64,000 bases of DNA from Symbiodinium natans (taxonomy: Eukaryota; Sar; Dinophyceae; Suessiales; Symbiodiniaceae), in assembly GCA_905221605.1 (NCBI GenBank), contig CAJNDS010002590.1, positions 600,918-664,917 of the forward strand, in the 5' to 3' direction. The notes beneath the pieces were generated by a model. The model had not been told where the DNA came from. It searched no databases and was given only the letters and a program-made list of their open reading frames with translations. The stretch's first letter is position 1, and each line of letters starts with the position of its first letter. A program made the translations under genes and the position numbers. Below are positions 40,426 to 50,934 of this stretch, one piece after another.

Positions 40426-40689
40426 GTTGCTCGAATGGGGGGGGGGGGGGGGCGACACTGTTGGGATCATGGTGTGTTTTGTGGGTATGTTTCGGGGTAT
40501 GCTTCGCGGGTGTGCAACCCGTGCTCTTCTTAAACCTGAGCCCCAAAAGCGAACCAGCCCATATCGGGCTCCGGGTGTAGAAGCTGAACAGGGTGGGAGG
40601 TTGAATATGTCGAGATGGGTCAGCAAAAATGGTGCAACCTATGGTTGTCTGCGAAGCTTCATTTTCTAAGTGCTTTGCTTGGCTCGCGT

Positions 40690-40965
40690 TTCGTGTAGCT
40701 GTTGAAGCCCGAAGCTTTAGCCTTGAAGCTCTGAAGCTTTTAGCTTCGCGCTTCGCCTGAAGCCTGAAGCTTCAGCGTCAGGCGAACAGGTGAGCTTAAG
40801 CTCGCGAACTTCGCCTAAAGCCTGAAGCCTGAAGCTTGTATCTTCACGATTCGCCTGAAGCTTGAAGCTCATGTCTTCGCGCTTCGCCTGAAGCCTGAAA
40901 CTTGAAGCGTATGTCTTCGCGCTTCGCCTGAAGCTTTTGTCTTCACGCTTTGCGCTTCAAAAACG
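40690..40965. repeat. GAAGC-rich tandem repeat, about 50-base unit
   Basis: Five or more copies of CTTCGCGCTTCGCCTGAAGC with CCTGAAGCTTGAAGC. Units contain the dyad GAAGCTTC, so each can fold. Confidence 0.8.
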
Positions 40966-41095
40966 AAGCTTCTCTGACCGACACCTGGCTCGCAATCCAT
41001 TTTCACGTCTCGTCTTAATCTGTGAATCTCTGGAAAAACTTCTAGCTGAAGCTGAAGCCGTTAGCTCGCCTGAAGCTCTGAAGTATATTGGACGA

Positions 41096-41305
41096 GATCG
41101 CTCTCTCGATGGCCGCTCTCGCCGTTTTCGAAACTGTCGTCCCTTTTGGATGTCTGGGATCGCGAAACACTTGTTTTGGGACGTCTGGGCTCGCGAAATG
41201 CGTAACTGCCGTCGCTTTTGAACGTCCGGGCTCAGGAATGCGGAACTGTCATCGCTGTTGGACTTCTGGGCTCACATGGTTTCTCACAGTTTGGGGTCGT
41301 CCCGA
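41096..41305. repeat. Degenerate ~55-base tandem repeat, copy 1
   Basis: Words such as CGAAACTGTCGTCCCTTTTG, GGACGTCTGGGCTCGCGAAA and TTTCTCACAGTTTGGGGTCG, shared with 43,828-44,005. Confidence 0.75.
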
Positions 41306-41390
41306 CGCTTAACAGTTAGGATCGGATCAGCCAGGGCACTTGGCTTGCGGTGACCTCTCGCGGCGCCGGAGAAAAAAATCTGAGTCGCAG

Positions 41391-41489
41391 TGGCGCACCG
41401 TGGTGAACGGAGCCTTGGACGCGCAGGGCGCGCCCTACCTGAACTCGGCGCTGCATACGGCCTCGGCCATCTCCGCCGACAACGGCATC
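41391..41489 (+). CDS. 33-codon exon: GALDAQGAPYLNSALHTASA
   Basis: From GAGTCGCAG to GGCATC/GTGAGG. It reads WRTVVN, the above, then ISADNGI. 31 of 33 codons end in G or C. Phase 0 at both ends. Strongest codon-bias call in the window; family not recognised. Confidence 0.65.
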
Positions 41490-41794
41490 GTGAGGGATGG
41501 AGCGGAAGGACTTGATTCCCTAAATCAAACTCCAAAACGCTAGAGCCTGAACCCTAAACCCAAAACCCCACCAAAGCCCAAGCCTAAACGCAAAACCCTA
41601 AACCCAAAAAGCCTAACCACCCTAACCCCCACCATTATCGGGGCTTTCGAGGCCCCAAGGTTGCAAGGCCTTTGAGGCTCTAACCTAAAACCCTGGCTCC
41701 AAAACCCTAAACCCTAGACCCAAAATCCTACAGGGCACTTCGGCCCTGCTCCTGAACTGTCCAGGGCTCAGCAAGCGATTTTGGGTTTAGGGTT

Positions 41795-41890
41795 GGGATG
41801 TTCCCCTTATACTTAACAGTCCTTAACGGGACTGTTATTGGGGGTACTATCATCCCTATTAAGGACCGTCAGTAGAATGGGGAACATCCC
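41795..41890. mobile_element. MITE-like element
   Basis: 96 bases whose ends are inverted: GGGATGTTCCCC at the left and GGGGAACATCCC at the right. The similarity extends about 37 bases inward (CAGTCCTTAACGGGA against CGGTCCTTAATAGGGA). An internal AACAGTCC/GGACTGTT stem lies in the left half. No coding capacity; flanking target duplication not obvious. Confidence 0.65.
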
Positions 41891-41899
41891 AAATTTTGC

Positions 41900-43140
41900 G
41901 AGAACCTAGAGGTTCAGGTTCGAGGTGCCCGGGCTGTAGTGAATCTTGTCGTTTAGGGTTTAGGCTTGTTTTTGGGGCGGTTCGGTTCCCTGATTCGGGC
42001 CTGGTGGTCAAGGGCTTCGGGTGTAGGGCTCCGGGGCTCAGGGCTTTGGCTAAGGGCCTAAACAGTCCAGGGTGTAGGGCTTAGGGTTTAAGGTAAAAAA
42101 GGATGGGATTTGGGCGATTGGGGTTTGGAGGAACATCTTCCAAGTAACAGCAAAGGCTTCCGAAATTTCTGGGTAGGCAAACCTCCAAGTTCATGGTCGT
42201 AATTGCCCTACGAGCATGATAGTTGAAACCTCTAACTAACAGCGAGGGTACTGGCAATCCCTGACCACACCTTACAGAACCCGTCTAGCTTACCCTCCAC
42301 ACCCTTCTGAACCCTAATTTGCACTGACAAGATCCTGAACTTTCAAGGTTTTATGTCCCAAGTAAATGGCCATCTCTTGTTATTGAGCCCTCCAAAGCCA
42401 GCCTAGTGAGCCCTTCGAAACACCTAAGCCGATATCCAGCTCTCAGCCCTAATTAGCCCTTATAAATCCTTCAGCCCTATCTAGTGCGCTTGTACAAACC
42501 CTGAAGCACTCATAAGCTAAGCCCGACAAGCCCTCACAAACCCTGACAAGCCCCTAAACCCTACAATGCCCCAGCAAGCCCTTAATGTAGGAGTTTATCA
42601 TCCAAACCCTTCGAAACCCTTGTAAACCCTACTGAGAACTCATAAGCCTTCCCCAAACCCTGCGCCCTTCGCAGCAGCTCAAGCTGGATATTTCAGGGGA
42701 TAAGTCATGCAGCGCAACTGCTGGGCATGCGACAGCGCGTGAACAAAGTGTCTAAATCCAGCGAGAGTGTATAGCAGCCCCTGCAGTCCCTTCAGCACAA
42801 GAAGGACGCGAGTTCTGACGCATACCCATCAACTCCCAGTGACACGGCCACCGTTACACCACCAGGCTTGGAAAACGAGCTTCTGCAGCCTCCTACTCAG
42901 GTCCTACTCCGACTCGGGCACCGTCCTTCCTCTGAAACCGGAAACACCGTAAAAGGGTTTAGAGCTTAGGTTTTAGGTTTTAGGTTTTAGGGTCTAGGGT
43001 TTAAGGGGCCTATAAACCCGACATCATTGTACCCGAAAAGCCTGGCTCAACCCGCTACCGCGACAAACCCTCAAAACGCAAACCCTAAACCCTAAACCCT
43101 GAGCCCTAAACCCTAAACCTTAAAGCCTAAACCCTTAAAA
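41900..43140. other. Gene-poor, decayed CCCTAAA/TTTAGGG field
   Basis: Many CCCTAAA variants between 42,450 and 42,660 and again at 43,080-43,135; TTTAGGG variants at 42,957-43,000. No confident exon. Confidence 0.5.
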
Positions 43141-43827
43141 TGCAACCGAGGGTCCCCGGCCGGCCGGCCTCGAAGCATTGCTGCTGAGGCTGGAATTTGC
43201 ACGCTTGGGCGCCGCCTGCTTCTCCTTCCATTGCTCTAGACCTGAGCGCAGGTTCAGATCTCTGTGAGTGCTGACCCTGTTGGGCTTACAGTTCGAGCTG
43301 TTTTGGCATAAGGGTTTGAGGCTTTCGGGGATGTTTCAGGGATTTATCGATTTGTATTCCGCGGTGAAGATAAAGCATCAGGATTACGATGGATTGGGGG
43401 GGGGGGGGGGGGTTTGCAGCTTTTCTTGCTTTGGGGCTTTTGGAAACATATCAGCCGAGAATCGACTGGCGACTGCGCTCACCGATCTGCGGCCCTTGGA
43501 TTCAAGGCTTGAGGCTTAAGTTGGGTGAGGTTCCACGGTCTTGGGGCTTAAGGCTTGGGATATCGGGCTTCGTGTACCACCCCCGGTCGTCTCAGAGAAC
43601 CCCATCCACCCCGGTTGTATGTGTGTTTGTGCACGCAGCTCACCACTCAACGACCTTGCCCTCGAGGAAGAAAATCCCGCTTCCAAATCGAGTGCTGTGT
43701 ATGTCTGTATGTGCACGTTTTCCCCAAACAGTGTGTCAAGTACCCCGACGCAGGCCATGGTTTTTCTCGAAGCTTGCTCCGTTGCGTACGAAAATCGCGT
43801 TCTCGCCTGGATGCGTGCGTGGCCGGG

Positions 43828-44005
43828 CTTGCCATCCTCGAAACTGTCAAAGTCTTTTGGACTTCGGTTCTCACGGAATACAGTCGTTGCTTTTGGACGT
43901 CTGGCCTCGCGAAATGCGAAACTGTCATCACTTTTTGAACTTCTGGGCTCAGACTTTGGAGTGCTCTTTCGTGTCCCACGGTCTCTCACTGTTTGGGGTC
44001 TACGC
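43828..44005. repeat. Degenerate ~55-base tandem repeat, copy 2
   Basis: TTGGACGTCTGGCCTCGCGA and TGCGAAACTGTCATCACTTT repeat the words of 41,096-41,305. Open in several frames (REMRNCHHFLNFWAQ against REMRNCRRF in copy 1). Confidence 0.75.
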
Positions 44006-44295
44006 TGCCAAAAATTTTTAGAGGCGGGCATTTGTTCAGTGTTTGAGGCTATGGACGGCTACACAAGATGCGGAAAAAGACACGTACGGCAATAAGTGTC
44101 GCCTATACATCGAAAAAACACGGCTTTTAGGTTGGGGGGCTTGCAGGGCTTATAAGGCTTGCCAAGCGAATGCACGGGCTCGTGCGCTAGGCAAGTTGTT
44201 ACCACACCCTGGGCCGCGCCCATGCGTTGCGGCTAAGCATGCCCGGCTATCAGGTTGGGGGCTCTGTTTGATTTCTCCTTGTTCTGCCATCGTTT

Positions 44296-44296
44296 C

Positions 44297-44342
<46 letters not shown>
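44296..44342. repeat. (AT)n
   Basis: About 22 AT units. Confidence 0.95.
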
Positions 44343-44343
<1 letters not shown>

Positions 44344-44659
44344 AAAGCTGCGCAGTCTCCAAACCGAAAGCGAGAAAACAGCAGAGATAAAACTAATGTT
44401 GACTTCGCATTAATAAACCCCCCCCCCTTCATTGATCAATCTCTCCGGCCAGGGCCTCCTCAATAATATTCGCCTAAATCCTGGTAGGACGTAGTATTAG
44501 TTTTAGTATTAGGTAGTAGCACCACGCCCGTAAAAAAGAAATATTCCGGGCCTGATTTTATAATTGTGGCGGGCTACATTATTGTGTTCTGGCAGCTGGA
44601 TTTTACAATTGCGGCGGGAATTCCTAATGTGAAGTCAACATTATGCCTTTTCCGTCACA

Positions 44660-44905
44660 ATTTCAGTTTACATAGCTATTTTTCATCGTCCTGCAGTTCT
44701 GTGGACGGCATTGGGTTGTGGTTGGAGCTTCAGCCCTCCCCGTCAAGTTTGACACGGTTTCGGGTGTAGGGCTTTATACGAACCACCCTAAGCCCCAAAC
44801 CCTCGCACCCTGAACCCTCACGATTTTAGATTCAGGCTTTTTGCCCATAAGCCCCAAACCCGAAACTTCCGACGGAAACTTGGCCGGACAACGAGCACAG
44901 AGCCG
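44660..44905 (+). repeat. Left arm of a large inverted duplication
   Basis: 44,698-44,761 is identical over 64 bases to the reverse complement of 45,171-45,234. Diverged similarity continues on both sides (ATTTTTCATCGTC; CCCTAAGCCCCAAACCCTCG; ACAACGAGC/AGAACGAGC). The identical core encodes VDGIGLWLELQPSPSSLTRF when read on this strand. Confidence 0.85.
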
Positions 44906-45029
44906 GTGGTTTCACCAGTCACAGTCCGCTGTCCCGGTTCTTTGCTCTCTCGCAGGAGGATCAAAGCGGCTCATCTGGATGCCAACCCCGAAGGTTCATG
45001 CATAGTATAGATCTGGGACGAGCTCGTTC

Positions 45030-45262
45030 TCCGCCAATTCTCCGTTGGAATCTGCAGTTTCGGGTTTTAAGCCTTAGGGGCCAAAAGCCTAAATCCTCAA
45101 TCGTTAGGGTTCAGGGTGCGAGGGTTTGGGGCTTAGGGCGGTTCGTATAAAGTTTGATTGAGCCCTACCTGAAACCGTGTCAAACTTGACGGGGAGGGCT
45201 GAAGCTCCAACCACAACCCAATGCCGTCCACAGAAGCCACAGACTGCAAGAGGGCGCGACGA
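45030..45262 (-). repeat. Right arm of the inverted duplication
   Basis: Reverse-complement partner of 44,660-44,905, with about 125 bases between arms. A short insertion (TCAATCAAA) and point changes distinguish it outside the core. Confidence 0.85.
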
Positions 45263-45862
45263 TGAAAAATAGTTCCGAAGGCAAGGATGTAAAAATCAAA
45301 GCACAGTGAGTTGCGGGGTTGTAAGTGTTTTGACAGGCTCCACTGCTCGAGACCATGGCAGAATATGCCAAAACCCAAAACACACAACACGAGAGCACGG
45401 CCCAATGTGCTTTAAAATTCGCTTGCAAAGCCGGGCCTTAACCCTTGTAAGCCCCAAACCCCTCCCAAAAAACCTACACCTAGGGCTCTCGGCGAGAGCA
45501 CGACTTTGACCCAAAATCTCCCGCGCCGCAGCGACTGCCGCCCTCGCGTAGAATCAGCAACCAGCATTTTGCATTAGGCAGCCAAGCTGCCCGGTAGCCT
45601 GAACAAAACGGAACAAAACCACCAACAACATAACAACAGGTTTTGAAATTGCGACGCACCGTCTTTCCACGTTTCTTGGCCACGCCTGTCAAAAACACAA
45701 GGGGTAGGGGGACATCAGCGGAACTGTGTGTGTGTGGAGGCCCGGCCTGAATCCACTTCTGACCTTAGATGCGACCGAAGTCCTAAAACCCTATCCTAAA
45801 GCAACCCTAACTACCCTAACTACCCCACCCAACATGAGGTCCGAATATCCCAAACCCTAAAC

Positions 45863-45903
45863 ACATCCCAAATTTTGCGAGAACCTAGAGGCTCAGGTTC
45901 GTC
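45863..45903 (+). repeat. Second copy of the MITE right flank
   Basis: ACATCCCAAATTTTGCGAGA ACCTAGAGG matches 41,884-41,923 with one difference over about 38 bases. It retains the last bases of the MITE-like terminus but not the element. Confidence 0.75.
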
Positions 45904-46135
45904 GTCCTTGTCCATGGCGCAGAATGCGTTGTGCCTTGGTGGCCAAAACAAAAGGGAAAAAGGGTACCCAGAACGCTACCCGTTACCCGAAACCCAAAAG
46001 ACCCGAAACCCTAAGATCCTTCAGCCTGCCGCCCAAGCCTTTGAGCCAGAGGCGGGTCGAGACTCGTTTTTTTTTGCGGGTTTTTGGGTTTAGGGTTTCA
46101 TGTTTGGGTCTAGGGTTTAGGGTTTAGGGTTCTCC

Positions 46136-46200
46136 CCTCCCCCACTCCCCCACTCCCCCACTCCCCCACTCCCCCACTCCTCCACTCCCCCCCTCCTCCC
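46136..46200. repeat. (CCCCCACT)n minisatellite, first block
   Basis: Seven or so CCCCCACT units directly after TTTAGGG words. Confidence 0.9.
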
Positions 46201-46330
46201 CTTTCCTACGGTGTATCCAACTTCCAAGGTGTTTCTTAGATGTGGTGGGCTGTTGCGCAATTTAGGGTTTAGGGGTTTGGGGCCTCAGGTTTTAGCGTTT
46301 CGGGCCAGTTTCGGGTTTGGGGTTTGGGGC

Positions 46331-46490
46331 TCCACTCCCCCACTCCCCATCCCACTCCGCCCACTCCCCACTCCCCCACTCCCCCCACTCCCCCACCAAT
46401 CCCCCACTCCCCCGCTCCCCCATTCTTCTGGCCCACTCCCCCACTCCCCCACTCCCCCCCGCTCCCCACTCCCCCACTCCCCTACAACGT
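46331..46490. repeat. (CCCCCACT)n minisatellite, second block
   Basis: About 18 units with CAATC, CGCTC and ATTCTTCTGGC interruptions. It abuts and truncates the reverse-transcriptase remnant. Confidence 0.9.
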
Positions 46491-46494
46491 TGAA

Positions 46495-47498
46495 CACTCC
46501 AAACTGGGGATCCCAACAGTCCAATGAAGGATACATCGCTCTACTGTCGAAGGTCAAGAATTGTTCGTGAGCTCCCAGCGGGTGACCTTCTAGGCGTGCT
46601 ACAACTTGTCTTGATGAGTTCACAACCGTCTTCAGATGATCCTGGAAATCCAACAAAGCCACTCAGGAATAAAGAAAACAGTCCAATAAATGTACCTCTC
46701 ATGTTGGACAAAGGTCTCGAGTCAACGGGATTTTTGTGGACTTTCACGTTGATGCGCAAGTTTGCGAACTTTTCTGAGTCAATGTCAGCCAAAAGCAACC
46801 GACGCTGACTGCAACAAATGGCCTGCGACTCAAGCGCGTCATCAACCAGAAGCTGCAAATGCTTTTTGGCTTGGGCTCTGATTTCCAGCGCCTCTGCCAT
46901 GCTGGGAGTGAAGCAGCGAAGGTGTTTGCGCAATTCGTTCTAAATCCAAGGAACACTTGTAAGGACAATGCCAAGGTTTTTGTCAGACTCCACGGCTCTG
47001 ATAGAATCGGCATGTCGCTGGAGCCACGTGATTGCTAACTTGTCCAACGTGGTGAGATTGAAGAGTGGCCCTTGCACTCTTTCTGGCTCGTTCCAAACTT
47101 TGGCCAAGCCACTGTGAAGCATCCTCCCAAAAATGCTGTAGTTGAGACTCGGCTACCCCATCAAGTTGCGCGGAATCGCCAGCACCTTAGCATCCAAGAA
47201 AACTTTCTCAGAGTCTCTTTGCTCTGAAATGTGAGATTGGCGAAGTTGTTGTACTGAGGCTGAGGTATGAATTTGAAGGACTTGGCAAGCAGGTTGCGAA
47301 CACAACCCGGAACTTCTGCACGGGAGCATCCGACAACGTGAACTTCATTTGCATCTGGCTTCCCAAACAAGAAACGATTTTCAACTTCATGAGCTTGGTG
47401 AAGACAAATTTGGCAACGTCGATCTGCGCGCAGGCCTCATCTAACCAGAAAGACCTGCATTTGGCACGCCTTTTGCCACGCGAAGACGCGCCAGTCAT
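46495..47498 (-). pseudogene. Decayed reverse transcriptase, Penelope-like or related
   Basis: Ordered motifs on the minus strand: NLLAKSFKFIPQP (about 47,270), VESDKNLGIVL (about 46,960), NVKVHKNPVDSRPLSN (about 46,710), LTFDSRAMYPSLD (about 46,530). They match the order F-x-P-T/P..., DKNLG, K-[IV]-H-K-x-P...RP and the catalytic motif A Asp in Penelope-like reverse transcriptases. Damage: a TAG at 46,940-46,942 in frame, a frameshift near 46,640, and others near 47,360 and 47,160. Motifs B onward, including YADD, and any GIY-YIG nuclease are missing because the CCCCCACT minisatellite begins right after motif A. Confidence 0.7.
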
Positions 47499-47503
47499 CG
47501 GAG

Positions 47504-48850
47504 TTACCCCTGCTGGCTCTTGCCTTTGTTTGTTGTTTTGGCTTCTCCTTTCAAATGGGGGCTCACCCCCCGGACGTTAGCCAAAGTACGAAGTCCATGG
47601 AGCCCATGGAAGTCCATGAGACCTGGGCAGAACACATCCTTCTCAATCGTCAGGAAGACCGTCAGCGTTACACAGCCTCCTTCGTCAGTGCTCGCTGTCT
47701 GCTGCGTGGTGCCCCCTCGCATGTTTTCGAACACTGAAGACTTGGGGTCAACCGGCGTCTGCTGGTTCCCCCACACGTTCCCCGGGCCCTTCCAGCGCAA
47801 GTCGCCTTTCCTATCACCCTCGCACCAGCTTACTAGATTCGCTGATGCCCTGCAGCAGCAGCTTCCGTAACGAGATGGCTAAGGCTAGACCCCCTGTGAT
47901 CTCCTGCCTCGTGCGCATGAAACTCGAAGGCTGCAGCACTCTACGGGCCCGTGAGGCCCCGTTTTTCATGGGAGCATCCCGGGACCAAGAGAAAACAAGG
48001 GCGCACACCGCGCACTGGGAGGTGTTTGCCGGCTTGGTTTTTTGAGGGTCCCGTCAAGGCTCCACAACTTACACAGTGAGGGATCCAGAGATGATGTGCA
48101 GTGTGCAAAGTTCTTTGGAGACATGGTGGTTCCTACATTAACATTGTGCACAATTGTCGGGGACTCTCTGTACCACAGATGAACCTCCTCCTGTGCCCCT
48201 CCTGAAGCACCAACACACAGAAGAAACAAAAACAATAAATGCACACAAAGCATCGCTAAGGATGTTTTGTATCCATGCACTCGTAGCATCTTTCGCCACG
48301 CATTCATCAAGGACATCCATGCAAAAGGCTCGACCGGTAGAAGGGCGGATTCATTCTACTAAAAATATTATTTCTATTCTCAATGCCACGTTGCTCAAAT
48401 GAATTCTTCCCACGCACCTACATTCTATTTCATAAATGAATGAAGTACTACTCAGGAATGCGAGTAGCCACATATCAAATGATTGCACAACACCCAGCGT
48501 AGGCTGAGTCATGCTTGCGCTGCCACTTAGGGTTGAAATTGGGAGGCGATGGGCTCCAAAGTAGTCGTACAGCACATCTAGGCACCTAAAGCACATTGGC
48601 TTCAGATGAACACGACTGCTCAATAGTGAAAAAGCGCTTTCACTGGCATTGTGCGCCCGAGGAGGCAAGGCCTGAGACAATCAAGGTGGCAATGACTACC
48701 CAAAATGTCGCGCCAATCGTTCAGCAATCTTGTGCCATCCCATTTTGAATTTGGCTGCAATCTTCCCATCACTGTCAGCCAAAATGGACCAATCTTCTGC
48801 ATGTCCTCAGGCTCGGTGCTCCTCCTGGTGCCGACTCGCTGGGAAGCCAC
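47504..48850 (-). pseudogene. Possible N-terminal part of the same element
   Basis: Frames such as PGNVWGNQQTPVDPKSSVFE with TDEGGCVTLTVFLTIEKDVF, and PEDMQKIGPFWLTVMGRLQP with WDGTRLLNDWRDILGSHCH, are protein-like but switch frame repeatedly. Consistent with a decayed element or host gene; no family motif recognised. It ends at CCCTAAA words (48,850). Confidence 0.35.
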
Positions 48851-48895
48851 TAAACCCTAAACCCTAAACCCAAACGTCGCAAGATTTTATCTTAT

Positions 48896-48950
48896 GTTGC
48901 AACTGGATACGATTGTTTAGACATGTCTAAAAATAGTATCCAGTTGCAAC
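48896..48950. other. 55-base near-perfect palindrome
   Basis: GTTGCAACTGGATAC and GTATCCAGTTGCAAC are perfect 15-base arms; the centre TTTAGACATGTCTAAA is itself a perfect 16-base palindrome. Only short bulges separate them. Confidence 0.9.
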
Positions 48951-48954
48951 AGAC

Positions 48955-49181
48955 ATACATAGATGTAAATGCATGAAGATATGCATATATATATACATAC
49001 TTACATATACATATACATATATATATATATATATATTTTTATTTATTTATTTATACACCCATACTATACTATACTAGACTAGACTATACTAGACTATACT
49101 AGACTATGCTAGACTATACTAGACTAGCCTATACTATGCTAGACTAGACTATACTATACTATACTATATATACATACATAC

Positions 49182-49213
<32 letters not shown>

Positions 49214-49230
49214 ACATACATACATGTACG

Positions 49231-49261
<31 letters not shown>

Positions 49262-49262
49262 C
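48955..49262. repeat. TA/CATA microsatellites with an ACTAGACTAT decamer array
   Basis: TA tracts at 49,008-49,035, 49,190-49,206 and 49,235-49,262 flank about ten imperfect ACTATACTAG/ACTAGACTAT units (49,063-49,165). Confidence 0.9.
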
Positions 49263-49299
49263 ACTTAATCATCTTTGAATTCGCATTCAGGGTTGTTTC

Positions 49300-50040
49300 A
49301 TGACAGCGTTCAGAACTTCAGGGGATCACGGTCCCACAACTTCATCTGCAAAATCGCAGGAAAGCCCTCAAAAGTCCCTCGGGGAGCGTTGGCATAGGCA
49401 GGGTATTTGGACTGTTGGATTAATCAAGGCTTCTTGGAACGCAAAGCACCTGCGATCTGGTCTTTTGGGCTCAGGGGGTCCAAACAAGCGCCGTGGGCTT
49501 CTGTTCCTAGACCCTAGAACCAAGAAGAGGCACCGAAAGCCTGAAACTACACGTAGCACAGCCCTATCATGCCGACAGTAGTCCCCGAGGACGTCTAGCC
49601 ATGATCTTTCAAATGCTTTGCAGGACTTCGGGGCTGAAACATTCGACGGCCCTAAATCCTTGTGTATCCATAAACGGAATTTTAAGCATGATTTTTGTTC
49701 ATATTTCTATTCTGATGCAGGGCTTGGGGGTTCAGGGTGGCTCAGGTGCTTCACTCTGCGATCTTTGGGGGGCGACGGAGGCGGACAGCGGCGGCCTCAA
49801 AAAGACCCCCCCTCAGATCCGCGAGCTTCGGATCTGGCCCATGGGATATGGCGCATCCTGAGGGTTCGGGCTTCTAGGGATCTTCTTAAAGGGGGCGCGC
49901 GCTTGTGCGCGTGCATGGCCCTCCGTCGTAGGACGTATACCTGGCGCATATCTGTCTACACGGGGAAGCGCGGAAGGGGCCGCATCCGTCACCCGTCACC
50001 TCCGTCAGTGCCCTCCGTCTTTGCAGACTCGTTATCCGAG
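49300..50040. other. Weakly coding-like region
   Basis: The plus strand has open stretches (GIWTVGLIKASWNAKHLRSG; EADSGGLKKTPPQIRELRI) but no decisive splice sites. Confidence 0.3.
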
Positions 50041-50045
50041 CTCAC

Positions 50046-50072
50046 CTCGAGGTCGGAGACGAAGGGCATCTC
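50046..50072 (-). CDS. 27-base micro-exon: EMPFVSDLE
   Basis: Nine codons exactly between CCCCACAG and GAG/GTGAGC, all ending in G or C. Its isolation makes it easy to miss. Confidence 0.45.
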
Positions 50073-50381
50073 CTGTGGGGTTTAGGGATGGGGGTTTTGG
50101 GATAAGGGTTTTTGAACTTACCGGGGGGCTCAAGGGGCTCAAGGCAGGATTGTCTTTCGGACGTGGCATTTTTGTGGTTGAGTCCTAAGGGCTCTGGGAG
50201 TCGAGCCTGTTTTTTGCATATGCTTCAGGATTGAAGTCCAGAGTTTTGTACCCTGCCCTAGCACCGGGTAAGTTTGGAAGGAGCCCTTTTGAGGGGTAAC
50301 TACTTTCTAAGAAATTGCAAAGGAAGTCCCCCAAATCCTACAGAGCCCTGAACCCTCAACCCCAAAAAAAACCTACGCAAC

Positions 50382-50429
50382 GTGCAGAGACTGCTCCTCG
50401 GAGGTGGTTGAATCCGCTTGCTCTGCTAC
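50382..50429 (-). CDS. 16-codon exon: VAEQADSTTSEEQSLH
   Basis: Between CTCTGCAG and CAC/GTTGCG. Acidic and polar; phase 0 at both ends. Confidence 0.4.
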
Positions 50430-50673
50430 CTGCAGAGGCACCCATGGAGAGGTATTCAAAAGCTTCCACAGAGTTCAGCACAGAGTTCAGAGGGTCAGAA
50501 GGATTTAGGGTGTGGGGGTTTGGGGAGGGGGGGGGGGGGAGCATCGGAGTCTCTTGGCCTCAAGGGTTTCGCAGGGCTCAGGGTGGTTGGAGGGTTCAGG
50601 GTGAAGGGGGGTTAGGGAGGTTTGGGGATTTAGGGGATAGGCCCAACCTTGGTGGCCTTCTGACTACGCTCAC

Positions 50674-50931
50674 ACCCCGGCCAAGCCTGGGCCTCTCAAC
50701 CCGAAGCATCCCAAAATGACTGCCCACATAAGCCCAAACTCCTCCCAGAAAGCCTTGGCTTTGTGGCCCGGCTTGATTTCGGAGGACTTTGCACCCATGA
50801 GATTCCTGCACAAGCTCGAGCTTCGGGTTTCAGTCCAGGAACTCCACCAAAAGGCAGGATCACATGAAGTAGTCTGGGACCAGGGTAGCGTATGGCTTGA
50901 CGAGGACACAAGCCCCAAACCTCCTACATGA
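50674..50931. other. Coding region open on both strands
   Basis: Minus (50,674-50,813): after TTGTGCAG it reads NLMGAKSSEIKPGHKAKAFW and EEFGLMWAVILGCFGLRG, with good bias and GTGTGA at the end. Plus (50,716-50,931): GLISEDFAPMRFLHKLELRV and VQELHQKAGSHEVVWDQGSV. Splice signals favour minus. Confidence 0.45.
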
Positions 50932-50934
50932 TGG

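Noticed and set aside
39050-40626. Open frames of 357-482 codons on both strands
   Set aside because: Built from CA/TG microsatellite; Cys/Val or Thr/His repeats only. Only the first part near 40.3-40.4 kb (minus) looks like protein.
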